DNA of 64,000 nt from positions 2,714,952 through 2,778,951 of the forward strand of contig NZ_GL945017.1 in the NCBI RefSeq assembly GCF_000218235.1, in the 5' to 3' direction. The stretch is from Hallella multisaccharivorax DSM 17128. GTDB lineage: Bacteria > Bacteroidota > Bacteroidia > Bacteroidales > Bacteroidaceae. The position numbers and the translations under genes were made by a program. Shown here one piece after another: positions 46,714 to 56,475 of this stretch. Under the pieces are notes generated by a model. It made no database searches. It was not told where the DNA came from and saw only the letters and a program-made list of their open reading frames with translations. How positions within the stretch are numbered: position 1 is the stretch's first letter; the number at the start of each line of letters is the position of its first letter.

Positions 46714-46810
46714 ACTCACATGGTAATGTTACAGGGATAGCCATCCACACCATCCATACGCAAATATCAGGTGATAGCGAGTCACCCATGCCGTTTCATT
46801 CAGATAGTCT

Positions 46811-47257
46811 CTATGACTTTTTCCAATAGACATCATATCCTCCATCCTTTGTCTTGGTCAGATGTATGTCTATTGTGTTGGCTCCTTTGCACTTATTCTC
46901 AATGTTTCTTGCTACGTTTACAGCTTCATAGGCATTGCGGGCATGACCTGCATAATGCCATTTTACATTTGTTGAGCGAGTATTGGTGAAAGATTTGGAA
47001 TCGGCCACGCGATGGAACTCCAGCGCAATGTCTTGCGTGCTGACATTGTAGGTTATGTCAATTGCGGGAGACTGGAGGCTCTTATCTGTTACTAACGAGA
47101 CGATTATACTATCCAAGGGCGTGTCTTGCTTTTGCAACACAGTATTGGATTTTTCATCTATTATCGTGGCGCCATCTTTATCGTTTGAGCAACTTGCCAG
47201 AGAGATGGAGCAGAAGAGAAGGAATATGATTCCTGAAAGAAAAGTCAGCTTTTTCAT
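46811..47257 (-). CDS. Small lipoprotein of unknown function
   Basis: 148 residues, signal with lipobox SLASC (C23), then a mixed alpha/beta mature domain: VSLVTDKSLQSPAIDITYNV, WHYAGHARNAYEAVNVARNI, ending DGGYDVYWKKS. I do not recognise the family. It stands alone between the receptor operon and the serine acetyltransferase gene, with its own terminator. It is AT-richer than its neighbours. Probably membrane-anchored on the periplasmic or outer side. Confidence 0.7.
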   Translation of the reverse strand: MKKLTFLSGIIFLLFCSISLASCSNDKDGATIIDEKSNTVLQKQDTPLDSIIVSLVTDKSLQSPAIDITYNVSTQDIALEFHRVADSKSFTNTRSTNVKWHYAGHARNAYEAVNVARNIENKCKGANTIDIHLTKTKDGGYDVYWKKS

Positions 47258-47574
47258 TTTGGTTTGCTTTATGTTGAGAATATATTTGATATTCTCAAGC
47301 TTATTGACGCCAGCGTAAAATAATTTGAAAAAGATGCGCTAAACAAAGGGACTTTGCTACGTGACGCTATAGAAGCAAAAGTCTTTTAGTCGTTTTTTAG
47401 GTACTGTTCATCATGCGGTTCGATATTTTGTTTTAGGAATCGCGAAAACTTGCGATGGGTTTTATCCTTGTTGCGGCAAATATAGGTAATTTTTCCATGC
47501 ACCGATCCTTTTTCAATAATGTTTTAATTATGTTTAACGTTTGCTATACCTAAGTTTCTTGCCGATTTTGACGT

Positions 47575-47684
47575 GTTGCCATTACAGCGTAGAGGCGTTG
47601 CCATTACGGTGTAGAGGCATTGCCATTACGGTGTAGAGGCGTTGCCATTACGGCGTAGAGGCGTTGCCATTACGGTGTAGAGGC
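47575..47684. repeat. 22-bp tandem repeat array 2 (5 units)
   Basis: Five units at 47575, 47597, 47619, 47641 and 47663, each GTTGCCATTACGG or a one-to-two base variant followed by TGTAGAGGC or CGTAGAGGC. It lies before the promoter of the serine acetyltransferase gene. Apart from this array and that promoter, 47258-47776 holds no gene that I can see. Confidence 0.92.
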
Positions 47685-47746
47685 CTGACCATCATTTCTG
47701 TGGAAAATTCTTGTGAAACTATTGGCGCAATATCATGGCTTTTTCG

Positions 47747-47754
47747 TAACTTTG
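47747..47754 (+). promoter_or_regulatory. -7 box TAACTTTG before the serine acetyltransferase gene
   Basis: A consensus TAnnTTTG 22 bp before the ATG at 47777. There is no exact TTTG at the usual distance; ATTGG is near. Very common promoter form in this phylum. Confidence 0.6.
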
Positions 47755-47776
47755 CACGAAATACTGACACACTCAA

Positions 47777-48727
47777 ATGAGCAGACAGAAAACGAACCTC
47801 ATGCTGAACGACGCGATATGCCGTCTTGCTGCCCCCGAATCCCTGCAGGGCCTGTTTCATGAGCATGAGGAAGGTTATCCTCTCCCTTCAAGCGAGAGTC
47901 TTGAGGAAATCATACAGCTGGCCCGCGCCATTCTCTTCCCCGGCTACTTCGGGCAGTCGCAGGTCAACATCCATACCATTAAATACCAGATCGGCGTCAA
48001 TGTCGAGCGCATGTACCATCTGTTGTGTGACCAGGTGCTCGCTGGGCTGTGTTTCAGCCACTGTGTAGGCTGTGAGGACGACCGCGTGAGCGTGGCCGAC
48101 AGTGAGCTTACCATGCGGGCCCATGACATTGCCCGTGAGCTCATCAGCCGGTTACCGGAGATACGGCGCGTGCTCGCCACCGATGTCGTGGCCGCCTACA
48201 ACGGCGACCCCGCCGCCCACAGCCATGCGGAGATCATCTCCTGCTATCCCGTCATCAAGTGCCTCGCCAACTACCGCGTGGCCCATGAGCTGTTTGTCAT
48301 GGACGTGCCACTGATTCCGCGGCTCATGACGGAGCTGGCCCACTCGGAGACCGGCATCGACATCAACCCCGGAGCAGTCATTGGCGAGTACTTCACCATT
48401 GATCACGGCACGGGTGTCGTGATCGGCGAGACCTGCCGTATCGGCCGTAATGTGAAGCTCTATCAGGGCGTGACGCTCGGCGCCAAAAGCTTTCCGCTCG
48501 ACAAGAAAGGCAATCCCATCAAGGGCATCCCACGGCATCCCATTATCGGCGACAATGTCGTCATCTATGCCAACGCCACCGTTCTGGGCCGTGTCACGAT
48601 AGGCGCGGGATCCGTCATCGGCGCCAACGTGTGGGTCACCAACGACATGAAGCCCGGCTCAAAGAAGTATAAACAACAGAAAAATGATATTTTTGATTTA
48701 GAATTCAATAATGGAACAGGAATTTGA
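47777..48727 (+). CDS. epsC: Serine O-acetyltransferase
   Basis: 316 residues. It makes O-acetylserine from serine and acetyl-CoA for cysteine synthesis. An N-terminal helical domain (about 1-195) precedes a left-handed hexapeptide beta-helix (about 200-295) with TGIDINPGAVIGEYFTIDHG, then TGVVIGETCRIGRNV and KLYQGVTLGAKSF. The catalytic His of DHGTG and the KGIPRHP loop are present. The first gene of a plus-strand group of ordinary chromosomal genes; its end overlaps the next gene by 17 bp. Confidence 0.93.
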   Translation: MSRQKTNLMLNDAICRLAAPESLQGLFHEHEEGYPLPSSESLEEIIQLARAILFPGYFGQSQVNIHTIKYQIGVNVERMYHLLCDQVLAGLCFSHCVGCEDDRVSVADSELTMRAHDIARELISRLPEIRRVLATDVVAAYNGDPAAHSHAEIISCYPVIKCLANYRVAHELFVMDVPLIPRLMTELAHSETGIDINPGAVIGEYFTIDHGTGVVIGETCRIGRNVKLYQGVTLGAKSFPLDKKGNPIKGIPRHPIIGDNVVIYANATVLGRVTIGAGSVIGANVWVTNDMKPGSKKYKQQKNDIFDLEFNNGTGI

Positions 48728-50195
48728 ACTCATCGCCAAGACGTTCATGGGACTTGAGAACGTCTTGGCACAGGAGCTCACGCAGCTTGGTGCAGACAAT
48801 GTGCAGACAGGCCGGCGGATGGTATCGTTCACCGGCAACAAGGAGATGATGTATCGTGCCAACTTCCAGTTGCACACCGCCATCCGTATCCTCAAGCCCA
48901 TCAGGCATTTCAAAGCCCGCTCGGCGGAGGAGGTATATGATAATGTGAAAACCATCGACTGGAGCCGCTATATCCAGCCTGGCAAGACGTTTGCCGTGGA
49001 CTCCGTGGTCTACTCCGACGAGTTTCGCAACTCTCACTTTGTAGCCTACAAGGTCAAGGACGCCATTGTCGACCAGTTTCGCGAGAAGACTGGCACGCGC
49101 CCTAATATCTCCGTGTCTAACCCCGACATCCGTTTGCACATCCATATCGCCGGCGACGACGGCACCATAGCCCTTGATTCCAGTGGCGAGTCGCTGCACC
49201 GGCGCGGCTATCGTCAGGAGAGCGTAGAGGCTCCGCTGAACGAAGTGCTCGCCGCGGGAATGATTCTCATGACCGGCTGGCATGGTGAATGCGACCTTAT
49301 CGACCCTATGGACGGTTCGGGCACCATTGCCATCGAGGCGGCTCTCATCGCCAGAAACATCTCGCCAGGGGTCTTCCGCAATGGCTTTGCCTTTGAGAAG
49401 TGGCCCGACTTCGACCAGGATCTCTTCGAGACCATCTATAACGACGACTCCGCAGAGCGGCCTTTCGAACATCATATCTATGCCTACGACGTGGACATGA
49501 AAGCCGTCAACACCGCGCGCATGAACGTCAAGGCCGCCGGACTCTCGCAGGATGTGAGCGTGGAACAGCAAGACTTCAAGGACTTCAAGAAGCCTGCGGA
49601 GAAGAGCATCATGATCATGAACCCGCCCTATGGAGAGCGCATCACCACCTCCAACCTGCTTGGCACCTACCACATGATCGGCGAGAAGCTCAAGCGTGAG
49701 TTCAGCGGCAACGAGGCCTGGGTGCTGTCCTACCGCGAGGAGTGCTTTGAGCAGATCGGGCTCAAGCCTTCTATCAAGATCCCGTTGTATAACGGCTCGC
49801 TCGAATGTGAGTTTCGCAAGTATGCGCTGTTCGATGGAAGAATGGCCGATTTCCGTCATGAAGGCGGCATCGTGAAGACCGAGGAGGAGAAGCGCGAGAT
49901 GGCGCAGAAGCACCGGTTCAAGAAGAACCGCGAGTTCAAGGAGCATCTCGATGGCAACGATTTCTATTCGCTTAAGAAGGAGGCTCAGGCCAATGAGGAC
50001 GGCGATATCCGCACGTTCAAGTTCCATTCCTTTGACGATCGCCGGAAGCCCGCGCGCCAAAGGTCCAACGATGACCGCCGTAACGCGCCGCGTGACCATA
50101 AGGGCCACGGCCGCCGTGACGACTTCCGCCGTGAACGTCGTGGTGCAGGACGCAAGCCCGACCGGCGCAAGCCGAGATTCGACGAGGACGAATAA
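48711..50195 (+). CDS. THUMP-domain 23S rRNA methyltransferase (RlmL N-terminal type)
   Basis: 494 residues: THUMP domain (about 45-155), then a Rossmann methyltransferase (about 165-385) with IDPMDGSGTIAIEAALIARN and the catalytic MNPPYGERI. This matches the bacterial guanine-N2 methyltransferases acting on 23S rRNA (G2445 in E. coli). The last ~60 residues are Arg-rich (DDRRNAPRDH, GRRDDFRRERRG), a disordered RNA-binding tail common in this phylum. Start at ATG 48711 overlaps the previous gene. Confidence 0.88.
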   Translation: MEQEFELIAKTFMGLENVLAQELTQLGADNVQTGRRMVSFTGNKEMMYRANFQLHTAIRILKPIRHFKARSAEEVYDNVKTIDWSRYIQPGKTFAVDSVVYSDEFRNSHFVAYKVKDAIVDQFREKTGTRPNISVSNPDIRLHIHIAGDDGTIALDSSGESLHRRGYRQESVEAPLNEVLAAGMILMTGWHGECDLIDPMDGSGTIAIEAALIARNISPGVFRNGFAFEKWPDFDQDLFETIYNDDSAERPFEHHIYAYDVDMKAVNTARMNVKAAGLSQDVSVEQQDFKDFKKPAEKSIMIMNPPYGERITTSNLLGTYHMIGEKLKREFSGNEAWVLSYREECFEQIGLKPSIKIPLYNGSLECEFRKYALFDGRMADFRHEGGIVKTEEEKREMAQKHRFKKNREFKEHLDGNDFYSLKKEAQANEDGDIRTFKFHSFDDRRKPARQRSNDDRRNAPRDHKGHGRRDDFRRERRGAGRKPDRRKPRFDEDE

Positions 50196-50277
50196 CAAAG
50201 CCCGTTATGACGGAGAAGTGAAGGGGCTGCGACAGTGACCGCCCGCATCCACAGACTATTTCTATTCCCATTTTACC

Positions 50278-52476
50278 ATGCTGAAAAGGATTTTTGTTTT
50301 TATGTTGTCGGCAATGTCAGTCTTCTGCTCCGGCGCCCAGGAGCGTGAGCCGAAGCTGTTCACGTTGGAGGACTTGAACTTCGGCGGTGTCAACTATCAC
50401 AATTTTGTGCCTGAGAACCGCTGGGCCACGTGGTGGGGCGACGAGTTAGTGCGTCTCGACGCCGAGTATTGCAGCCTGGTGAACAAGAGCACAGGCAAGG
50501 AAAAGACGCTGCTTACGGCTCAGGCGCTGAAGAAAGCCGGCCTCAACGTCCACTCGTTCTATTCGGCACAGTTCCCCGAAGCCGGTAAGCCCATCGTCAT
50601 TCTGCGGTCGGGCAATCAGAGCGTTGCCTACAACTGGAAGACGCGCCGCGTGCTTTGGGCAGTCAATATGGAGCAGGGCACGCAGGCCTCTGACTTCTGC
50701 TACGCCTCGCGTTCGCTGGCTTATGTCAAGGACTGGCAGCTCTATGTGGCCCAGCCTGCGGCAGGCAGTGGCGCCGAACCCGTGAGTGCGGTGAGGAAGC
50801 TGACGACGGACGGATCGCGCGAGATCGTCTACGGACAGAGTGTTCACCGTGACGAATTCGGTATCACGGGGGGGCTTTTCTGGAGCCCCGACGGCCGGAG
50901 GCTCGCCTTCTACCGCATGGATCAGTCGATGGTGACGGACTATCCGCAAGTCGACATCCCTGATCCCGACGTGACACCACCGTCGGGATCGCGCATCGCA
51001 AAAGCCGCGCCCGACAAGTATCCCATGGCCGGCGAGACCAGTCACAAGGTGACTTTGGGAGTCTATGACCTTGCCACGCAGAAGCTCGTCTACCTTAAGG
51101 CCGGCGATCCCACCAACCGTTACTTCACCAACGTGGCGTGGAGCCCCGACTCGAAGACTATTTACATGTTTGAGCTCAACCGCGATCAGAACGACTGCCG
51201 CCTTGTGAGCTACGACGCTACCACGGGCGACAAGCTCCGGGAACTCTATCGTGAGACCGACGACAAATATGTGGAGCCCCTTCATCCCATCGCCTTCCTG
51301 CCTTGGGATCATCAGAAATTCATCCTCCAGAGCCAGAAAGACGGATACAATCACCTCTATCTCTTCGACACTTCCGGCCGTGAACTCAAGCAGATCACAA
51401 GCGGTAAATGGGTCGTGGAGAACTTCCTCGGCTTCGATGCCAAGCACAAAGCCCTGGTCTATGAGAGCAATGAGCTGAGCCCGATTCAGAAGAATATCTG
51501 GGTCGTCAGCTTGGCTACGGGCAAGCGTGCCCTCATGGACGAGGGCGGTGAAGGCTGGCACAACGGCTCCGTGAGTGAGAGCGGACAGTACATTGTCGAC
51601 AATTATTCCACGCCAACCACGCCGCGCAACATCGCCATTGTCAACACAGACAATGGCCGTCGCACGCGTTGGCTCACTGCCGCTGACCCCTGGAAGGGCT
51701 ATGATGTGCCTGAGTACCGCTGCGGAACCATCAAGGCAGCCGACGGCACGACGGACCTCTACTACCGCATGGTCATGCCTGTGGGCTTCGATCCGAACAA
51801 GAAATATCCCACCATTATCTATGTCTATGGCGGGCCGCACGCCCACAATGTCGACGCACGCTGGCACTATAGCTCGCGTGGCTGGGAGACTTACATGGCC
51901 CAGCACGGTTATCTGCTCTTCATTCTCGACAACCGCGGGTCGGAAAACCGTGGCAAAGCCTTTGAGCAAGTGACGTTCCGCCACCTCGGTGACCATGAAG
52001 TGGAGGACCAGATGAAGGGTGTTGACTTCCTCAAGTCGCTGTCCTACGTGGACAGTACGCGCCTTGGCGTGCATGGATGGAGCTTCGGAGGCTTCATGAC
52101 CATTAACATGATGACAACCCATCCCGGCGTCTTCAAGTGCGGTGTAGCGGGTGGACCCGTCATCGACTGGAAGTGGTACGAGGTGATGTACGGTGAAAGG
52201 TATATGGATACTCCCCAGACAAATCCTGAAGGATATGCGCATTCGTCGCTCCTGCCCAAAGCAAAGAACCTCAAGGACAGGCTTGAGATCATCATTGGAG
52301 GCAACGATCCCACAGTGGTGCCGCAGCATGCGCTCTCCTTCCTGAAGGAATGTATCAAGTATGGCACCCAACCCGACTTCTTTGTCTACCCTGGTGAACC
52401 GCACAATATGCGGGGACACCAGAGTGAGCACCTGCATGAGCGCATCTCAAGATACTTCTTTGACTTCCTGAAATAG
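50278..52476 (+). CDS. Dipeptidyl peptidase IV-type serine protease (S9 family)
   Basis: 732 residues with a signal peptide ([20 protein letters not shown]). An N-terminal beta-propeller (about 60-470, DPPIV_N) is followed by the S9 hydrolase domain with nucleophile S602 in HGWSFGGF, D677 in GGNDPTVVP and H709 in PGEPHNMRG. It removes X-Pro or X-Ala dipeptides from peptides in the periplasm. Not obviously tied to the peptide loci. A 663-codon antisense frame lies over it but is a shadow. Confidence 0.92.
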   Translation: MLKRIFVFMLSAMSVFCSGAQEREPKLFTLEDLNFGGVNYHNFVPENRWATWWGDELVRLDAEYCSLVNKSTGKEKTLLTAQALKKAGLNVHSFYSAQFPEAGKPIVILRSGNQSVAYNWKTRRVLWAVNMEQGTQASDFCYASRSLAYVKDWQLYVAQPAAGSGAEPVSAVRKLTTDGSREIVYGQSVHRDEFGITGGLFWSPDGRRLAFYRMDQSMVTDYPQVDIPDPDVTPPSGSRIAKAAPDKYPMAGETSHKVTLGVYDLATQKLVYLKAGDPTNRYFTNVAWSPDSKTIYMFELNRDQNDCRLVSYDATTGDKLRELYRETDDKYVEPLHPIAFLPWDHQKFILQSQKDGYNHLYLFDTSGRELKQITSGKWVVENFLGFDAKHKALVYESNELSPIQKNIWVVSLATGKRALMDEGGEGWHNGSVSESGQYIVDNYSTPTTPRNIAIVNTDNGRRTRWLTAADPWKGYDVPEYRCGTIKAADGTTDLYYRMVMPVGFDPNKKYPTIIYVYGGPHAHNVDARWHYSSRGWETYMAQHGYLLFILDNRGSENRGKAFEQVTFRHLGDHEVEDQMKGVDFLKSLSYVDSTRLGVHGWSFGGFMTINMMTTHPGVFKCGVAGGPVIDWKWYEVMYGERYMDTPQTNPEGYAHSSLLPKAKNLKDRLEIIIGGNDPTVVPQHALSFLKECIKYGTQPDFFVYPGEPHNMRGHQSEHLHERISRYFFDFLK

Positions 52477-52525
52477 TAATTCTCTTATTGAGACAAAACA
52501 GATATTTTCTAAGATCAGACCGGTT

Positions 52526-53797
52526 ATGAAAATCCTTCTTTTAGGCAGCGGCGGGCGTGAGCACGCTTTAGCATGGAAAATCGCGCAGAGCCCGAAGTGC
52601 GGTAAACTCTTTATCGCCCCCGGCAACGCGGGTACAGCGGCTGTGGGAGAGAATGTCTCTCTCGGCGTCGACGATTTCGAGGCGCAGAAAGACTTTGTGG
52701 TCAGCCATGACGTCGACATGGTGGTCGTGGGCCCTGAAGACCCGTTGGTGAAAGGTGTCTACGATGCGTTCAAGGCCGACGCACGCACCAAAGGCGTGCC
52801 TGTCATGGGTCCATCGAAAGCCGGCGCACAGTTGGAGGGCAGCAAGGACTTCGCCAAGGGCTTCATGAAACGCCACCATATCCCTACGGCAGCCTACGAG
52901 ACGTTTGACGGCACCACCGTGGAGGAGGGCTGCCGATTCTTAGAGACGCTCAAGGCTCCCTACGTGCTCAAGGCCGACGGACTGGCCGCAGGCAAAGGCG
53001 TGCTGATTGTTCCGACCCTGGAGGAGGCAAAGAAGGAGCTGCGTGAGATGCTCGGCGGCATGTTCGGCGTTGCCTCGGCCAAAGTCGTCATCGAGGAGTT
53101 TCTCTCGGGTATAGAGTGCTCAGTGTTTGTCCTGACGGACGGCAAGCACTATCAGATCTTGCCTGAGGCCAAGGACTACAAGCGCATCGGTGAGCACGAC
53201 ACGGGTCTCAACACCGGCGGTATGGGCAGCGTGTCGCCCGTGCCTTTTGCTACAAAGGAGTGGATGAAGAAGGTGGAGGACCGCATCATCCGGCCTACTG
53301 TTGAAGGACTGGCAGCGGAAGGGCTCGACTACAAGGGCTTCATCTTCTTCGGTCTCATCAATGTCGGCGGCGATCCCATGGTCATCGAGTACAACTGCCG
53401 CATGGGCGACCCGGAGACAGAGACCGTCATGCCACGCCTGAAGAGCGACATCGTCGACCTCTTCGAGGGAGTGGTCCACGGTGATCTCGACCGTCGCAAG
53501 GTGGTCTTTGACGAAAGGGAAGCCGTCTGCGTCATGCTCGTCTCGGGTGGCTACCCCCAGGGCTACAGGAAAGGCTTTCCCATCAGGAATATAGATAAGG
53601 TAGGTCCCGAAAGCATTGTCTTCCATTCGGGCACTGCCATCAGGGACGGGCAGGTGGTCACCAATGGCGGCCGCGTCATCTGTGTCACCTCGTATGGCAA
53701 GGACAAGGCTGAGGCCCTGCGAAAAAGCATGCTCGGAGCAGAGACTATCGACTTTGAGGGCAAATATTACCGCAGGGACATTGGTCAGGACCTTTAA
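52526..53797 (+). CDS. purD: Phosphoribosylamine-glycine ligase
   Basis: 423 residues, ATP-grasp enzyme of purine synthesis joining glycine to phosphoribosylamine. The N-terminal [12 protein letters not shown] is diagnostic; [13 protein letters not shown] binds ATP, and [15 protein letters not shown] plus [10 protein letters not shown] are the family blocks. Full length. It follows the peptidase gene by 49 bp on the same strand. Confidence 0.96.
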   Translation: MKILLLGSGGREHALAWKIAQSPKCGKLFIAPGNAGTAAVGENVSLGVDDFEAQKDFVVSHDVDMVVVGPEDPLVKGVYDAFKADARTKGVPVMGPSKAGAQLEGSKDFAKGFMKRHHIPTAAYETFDGTTVEEGCRFLETLKAPYVLKADGLAAGKGVLIVPTLEEAKKELREMLGGMFGVASAKVVIEEFLSGIECSVFVLTDGKHYQILPEAKDYKRIGEHDTGLNTGGMGSVSPVPFATKEWMKKVEDRIIRPTVEGLAAEGLDYKGFIFFGLINVGGDPMVIEYNCRMGDPETETVMPRLKSDIVDLFEGVVHGDLDRRKVVFDEREAVCVMLVSGGYPQGYRKGFPIRNIDKVGPESIVFHSGTAIRDGQVVTNGGRVICVTSYGKDKAEALRKSMLGAETIDFEGKYYRRDIGQDL

Positions 53798-53818
53798 TCA
53801 AGAGAACAGGAACAGAGC

Positions 53819-54742
53819 GTGAAGCGACTTCAAAACCGTATCGCAACATCCCGTAAATCACTGCCGGTGACGGTGGTTTACAGTTTATTGGTCAGCCTTG
53901 CAGCCGGACTGGCCACGGAAAGTATGTGGCTGAATTTTGCCTTGCTGCTGGCCTCCACCGTGATGATGGCTGAGCTGAACAACAGCAATGCCCTCATCCG
54001 CATCTATTCGCGCATGGTGTCGTGCTCGTTTCTCGTCATGACCTCGATGTCGCTGTTTCTCTTCCGCACCACCGCCGTGGCAGTGGTGCAGATCACCTTT
54101 ATCACGTTTCTGCTCTTTCTTCTCCGTACTTATCAGGATCCGGATGCCTCAGGACAGACATTCTATGCTTTCTGCGCCTTGGGAATCAGCAGCGTGGTGT
54201 TTCCCCACGTGCTGCTTTTCTTGCCGGCACTGTGGGTCTTGATGGCGGTTTACGTGCAGAGTTTCAGTCCCCGCACCTTCTTTTCGTCCATCTTAGGCAT
54301 CCTTGCTCCCTATTGGTTTGTGACGGCGTGGCTCATCTATTCAGGTCAGACGGCGTGGCTGGGCGCTCATTTCCAGAGCGTGCTGCAGTTTGATAAGCCG
54401 TTCTCCACTGCCGGAGTAGGGCTTCATGAGTGGCTCACGTTTGGCTTCGTATTTCTTTGTGCGCTCATCGGCGGCACGTATTTCCTGATTTTCAGTTATC
54501 AGGACCGCATCCGTGTCCGGATGATCTATGAGCTCTTCATCGTGCTCGACAGCCTGACCATGTTCTTCGCACTCATCCAGCCGCAGCATTTCGACGGTCT
54601 GCTCGGCATGGCCATCGTGCTCACCGCACCGCTCATCGGCCACTGGATCGCGCTCACCAACTCACGGCTGAGCAACATCGTCTCGATAGCACTCTTCTTC
54701 ATCGCTCTTGCCTTGACCGCGTTCAACCTCTTGGGAACCTGA
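53819..54742 (+). CDS. Polytopic membrane protein of unknown function
   Basis: 307 residues, GTG start at 53819, 21 bp after purD. About eight hydrophobic segments, among them VVYSLLVSLAAGLA, FALLLASTVMMAEL, FITFLLFLLRTY, VLLFLPALWVLMAVYV and IVSIALFFIALALTAFNLL. No catalytic motif recognised. Placed between purD and a VTT-domain gene, probably one transcript. Confidence 0.7.
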   Translation: MKRLQNRIATSRKSLPVTVVYSLLVSLAAGLATESMWLNFALLLASTVMMAELNNSNALIRIYSRMVSCSFLVMTSMSLFLFRTTAVAVVQITFITFLLFLLRTYQDPDASGQTFYAFCALGISSVVFPHVLLFLPALWVLMAVYVQSFSPRTFFSSILGILAPYWFVTAWLIYSGQTAWLGAHFQSVLQFDKPFSTAGVGLHEWLTFGFVFLCALIGGTYFLIFSYQDRIRVRMIYELFIVLDSLTMFFALIQPQHFDGLLGMAIVLTAPLIGHWIALTNSRLSNIVSIALFFIALALTAFNLLGT

Positions 54743-54775
54743 CGCGGGGCGTTCAGGATTACTCGACTTTTTACT

Positions 54776-55234
54776 ATGTCACAGGCTCTTACCGACTTCC
54801 TTCTCGATTATGGCTACTGGGGAATGCTGCTTGCCGCGTTTTTAGCTGGCAGTGTGTTTCCTTTCTCCAGCGAAGCTGTCATGCTGGGTCTCTTGGCTGC
54901 AGGGCTGAAGCCTGAGCCGCTTATCGTCTACGGCACTGTCGGCAACGTCCTCGGTTCATTGTTCAACTACGGAGTGGGCAGGCTGGGCAGGCTGGACTGG
55001 ATAGAGCGGTACCTGCATGTCAAGAAAGCGAATCTCGATAAGGCCCAGCGCTTTATGGCCGGCCATGGCGCCTGGATAGGCTTCTTCGCCTTTCTGCCGT
55101 TGATAGGCTCGGCCATTACGGTGTGTCTGGGCCTGATGCGTGCCAACATCGTCATCACGACGGTCAGCATCACTATCGGCAAGCTGTTGCGTTACATCGT
55201 GCTCGTGTATGGCGCCGGATTGCTGGCCTCATGA
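54776..55234 (+). CDS. VTT/DedA-like membrane protein (YqaA type)
   Basis: 152 residues, with a long hydrophobic N-terminus (GYWGMLLAAFLAGSVFPFSS) and the VTT-domain features SSEAVMLGLLAAG, GNVLGSLFNYGVGRLG and the C-terminal GKLLRYIVLVYGAG. The YqaA branch is short and related to DedA lipid-flipping proteins. The last gene of the plus-strand group; a hairpin follows. Confidence 0.85.
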   Translation: MSQALTDFLLDYGYWGMLLAAFLAGSVFPFSSEAVMLGLLAAGLKPEPLIVYGTVGNVLGSLFNYGVGRLGRLDWIERYLHVKKANLDKAQRFMAGHGAWIGFFAFLPLIGSAITVCLGLMRANIVITTVSITIGKLLRYIVLVYGAGLLAS

Positions 55235-55247
55235 GATGATAAGATGT

Positions 55248-55268
55248 GGGCGGCCACAGGGGCCGCCC
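55248..55268 (+). terminator. GC-rich hairpin after the VTT gene
   Basis: GGGCGGCC (55248-55255) and GGCCGCCC (55261-55268) with a 5-nt loop, 13 bp after the stop. No T-run follows. Confidence 0.5.
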
Positions 55269-55288
55269 CTGCACCAAACACCCGTGCA

Positions 55289-55437
55289 CGCCGTCATCGC
55301 ATCACGTGTACGTCGTCATCGCATCGCGTGTACGTCGTCATCGCATTGCGTGTACGCCGTAATCGCATTGCCTGTACGCCGTAATCGCATTGCCTTTACG
55401 GTGTAGAGGCAATGCGATTACGGTGTAGACGCGTTGG
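55289..55437. repeat. 22-bp tandem repeat array 3 (about 7 units, with one inversion)
   Basis: Units begin at 55289, 55311, 55333, 55355, 55377, 55399 and 55421, changing gradually from CGCCGTCATCGCATCACG to CGCCGTAATCGCATTGCC. The middle holds an inverted pair: GTAATCGCATTGCC (55381-55394) and GGCAATGCGATTAC (55408-55421). It lies at the border between the GC-rich core and AT-rich locus E. Confidence 0.9.
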
Positions 55438-55453
55438 TCTTGTTTATGGCAAC

Positions 55454-55731
55454 TTAGGCTCGATGGGAAAGACGTAGAACTGCCAGGCCAAACTTCGAAC
55501 GCCAGTTATAGAAACTTTTTGGGGCTATAACCATTCTCTTTTGCATATTCTTCAGCATGAAACTCAGAGTCGTTGCCATGAGGTCTCTTGTGATACATTT
55601 TGAGAACAGATTATCATCTATCCACTCTACATGGTTTCGCTTACCAAGCTCGTGAAACATATAATAAAGTGTTCCCGACCAATGATGAATGTGTCTTTAG
55701 GATTTAAGGATGAAAGAAATGCTATATTCAT
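55454..55731 (-). pseudogene. N-terminal remnant of a glycosyltransferase (locus E)
   Basis: From ATG 55731 the frame reads MNIAFLSSLNPKDT; in another frame it goes on as WSGTLYYMFHELGKRNHVEW, the usual start of group-1 glycosyltransferases. A frameshift and a cut after about 70 codons leave no catalytic part. The end (KFYNWRSKFGLA) looks like a different sequence, perhaps IS66-type, so an insertion and deletion may have removed the rest. It sits 9 bp after the HlyD stop, as if it had been the last gene of the operon. Confidence 0.55.
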
Positions 55732-55740
55732 TTTACTATT

Positions 55741-56475
55741 TTAATTTTGTTCCATATGTGGAATCTTTTCATGAAAGAATCTATTAAATATACTTTGGTT
55801 AGTTATCCGTATTCTAACCTTCGACTGAATATTCCAAATAATTATATTTTTAAACTCTTTTGGAGTGTCAAATATCATTGTTATTGCATAGGTTCCATTG
55901 TTAGGATTTGCGAATTTTGCTATATTTTTCACTTTTCCTTGCAAAGTTGCACCTTCAATATTAGTTTCTATTGTCATACCTGTTTTGATTTCTTTCCTTA
56001 ATTTATTAGAAACATATGATTTCGCCAAAAGTGTTTTTTGAATGGAATCAGCCAATACGAAAAGGATAGTGTTCTTTTCAACAATGTCTTTTTTGTTGAA
56101 TACATTACAAGGATAGATGATGCCCCTTGACGGTGATATGATATAGAACGTATCATTTTTGTCTTCATTAATTGTTAATAATGCAGCTAAAGTGTCATCC
56201 TTATATACATGACTTGAATCCATCTTAATTTTTATTATACGTCCAGCAAACGCAGTTTTAATGTTAGTGATATTATTTACATTTTTTATCACAACCGGGA
56301 CCGTTTTTATTTCAGGATATTTTATAAGAATACTTAGTATAACTATAATTAAGACAAATCCTAATATTATAGAAATGCCAATGCGCAATATGGTCGGAGG
56401 AATTTTTCCCATTAACTCCTGTACCTCTTCACTGCGTAACTCTATATTTGGAATATCATGTTTTGATTCTTTCAT
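55741..56475 (-). CDS. HlyD-type membrane fusion protein (locus E)
   Basis: 244 residues: short cytoplasmic N-terminus, one membrane helix (about 33-52, ISIILGFVLIIVILSILIKY), then a barrel-sandwich half (FAGRIIKIKMDSSHVYKDD, ISPSRGIIYPC) and a beta-barrel end. It lacks a long coiled-coil hairpin, so it is a short adaptor. It starts inside the exporter stop (ATGA overlap), so the two are coupled, and should link the exporter to an outer-membrane path, perhaps the barrel at 63088. Its locus B homologue survives only as 48 codons. Confidence 0.85.
   Translation of the reverse strand: MKESKHDIPNIELRSEEVQELMGKIPPTILRIGISIILGFVLIIVILSILIKYPEIKTVPVVIKNVNNITNIKTAFAGRIIKIKMDSSHVYKDDTLAALLTINEDKNDTFYIISPSRGIIYPCNVFNKKDIVEKNTILFVLADSIQKTLLAKSYVSNKLRKEIKTGMTIETNIEGATLQGKVKNIAKFANPNNGTYAITMIFDTPKEFKNIIIWNIQSKVRIRITNQSIFNRFFHEKIPHMEQN

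Noticed and set aside
48705..50198. 497-codon antisense frame over the THUMP methyltransferase gene
   Set aside because: Same reason; the sense frame has clear methyltransferase motifs.
50446..52437. 663-codon antisense frame over the dipeptidyl peptidase gene
   Set aside because: No recognisable domain, while the sense strand has a full S9 peptidase; a shadow caused by high GC at third positions.
41438..55437. The 22-bp arrays as CRISPR
   Set aside because: Units follow each other without spacers, drift in sequence, and no cas genes are present.
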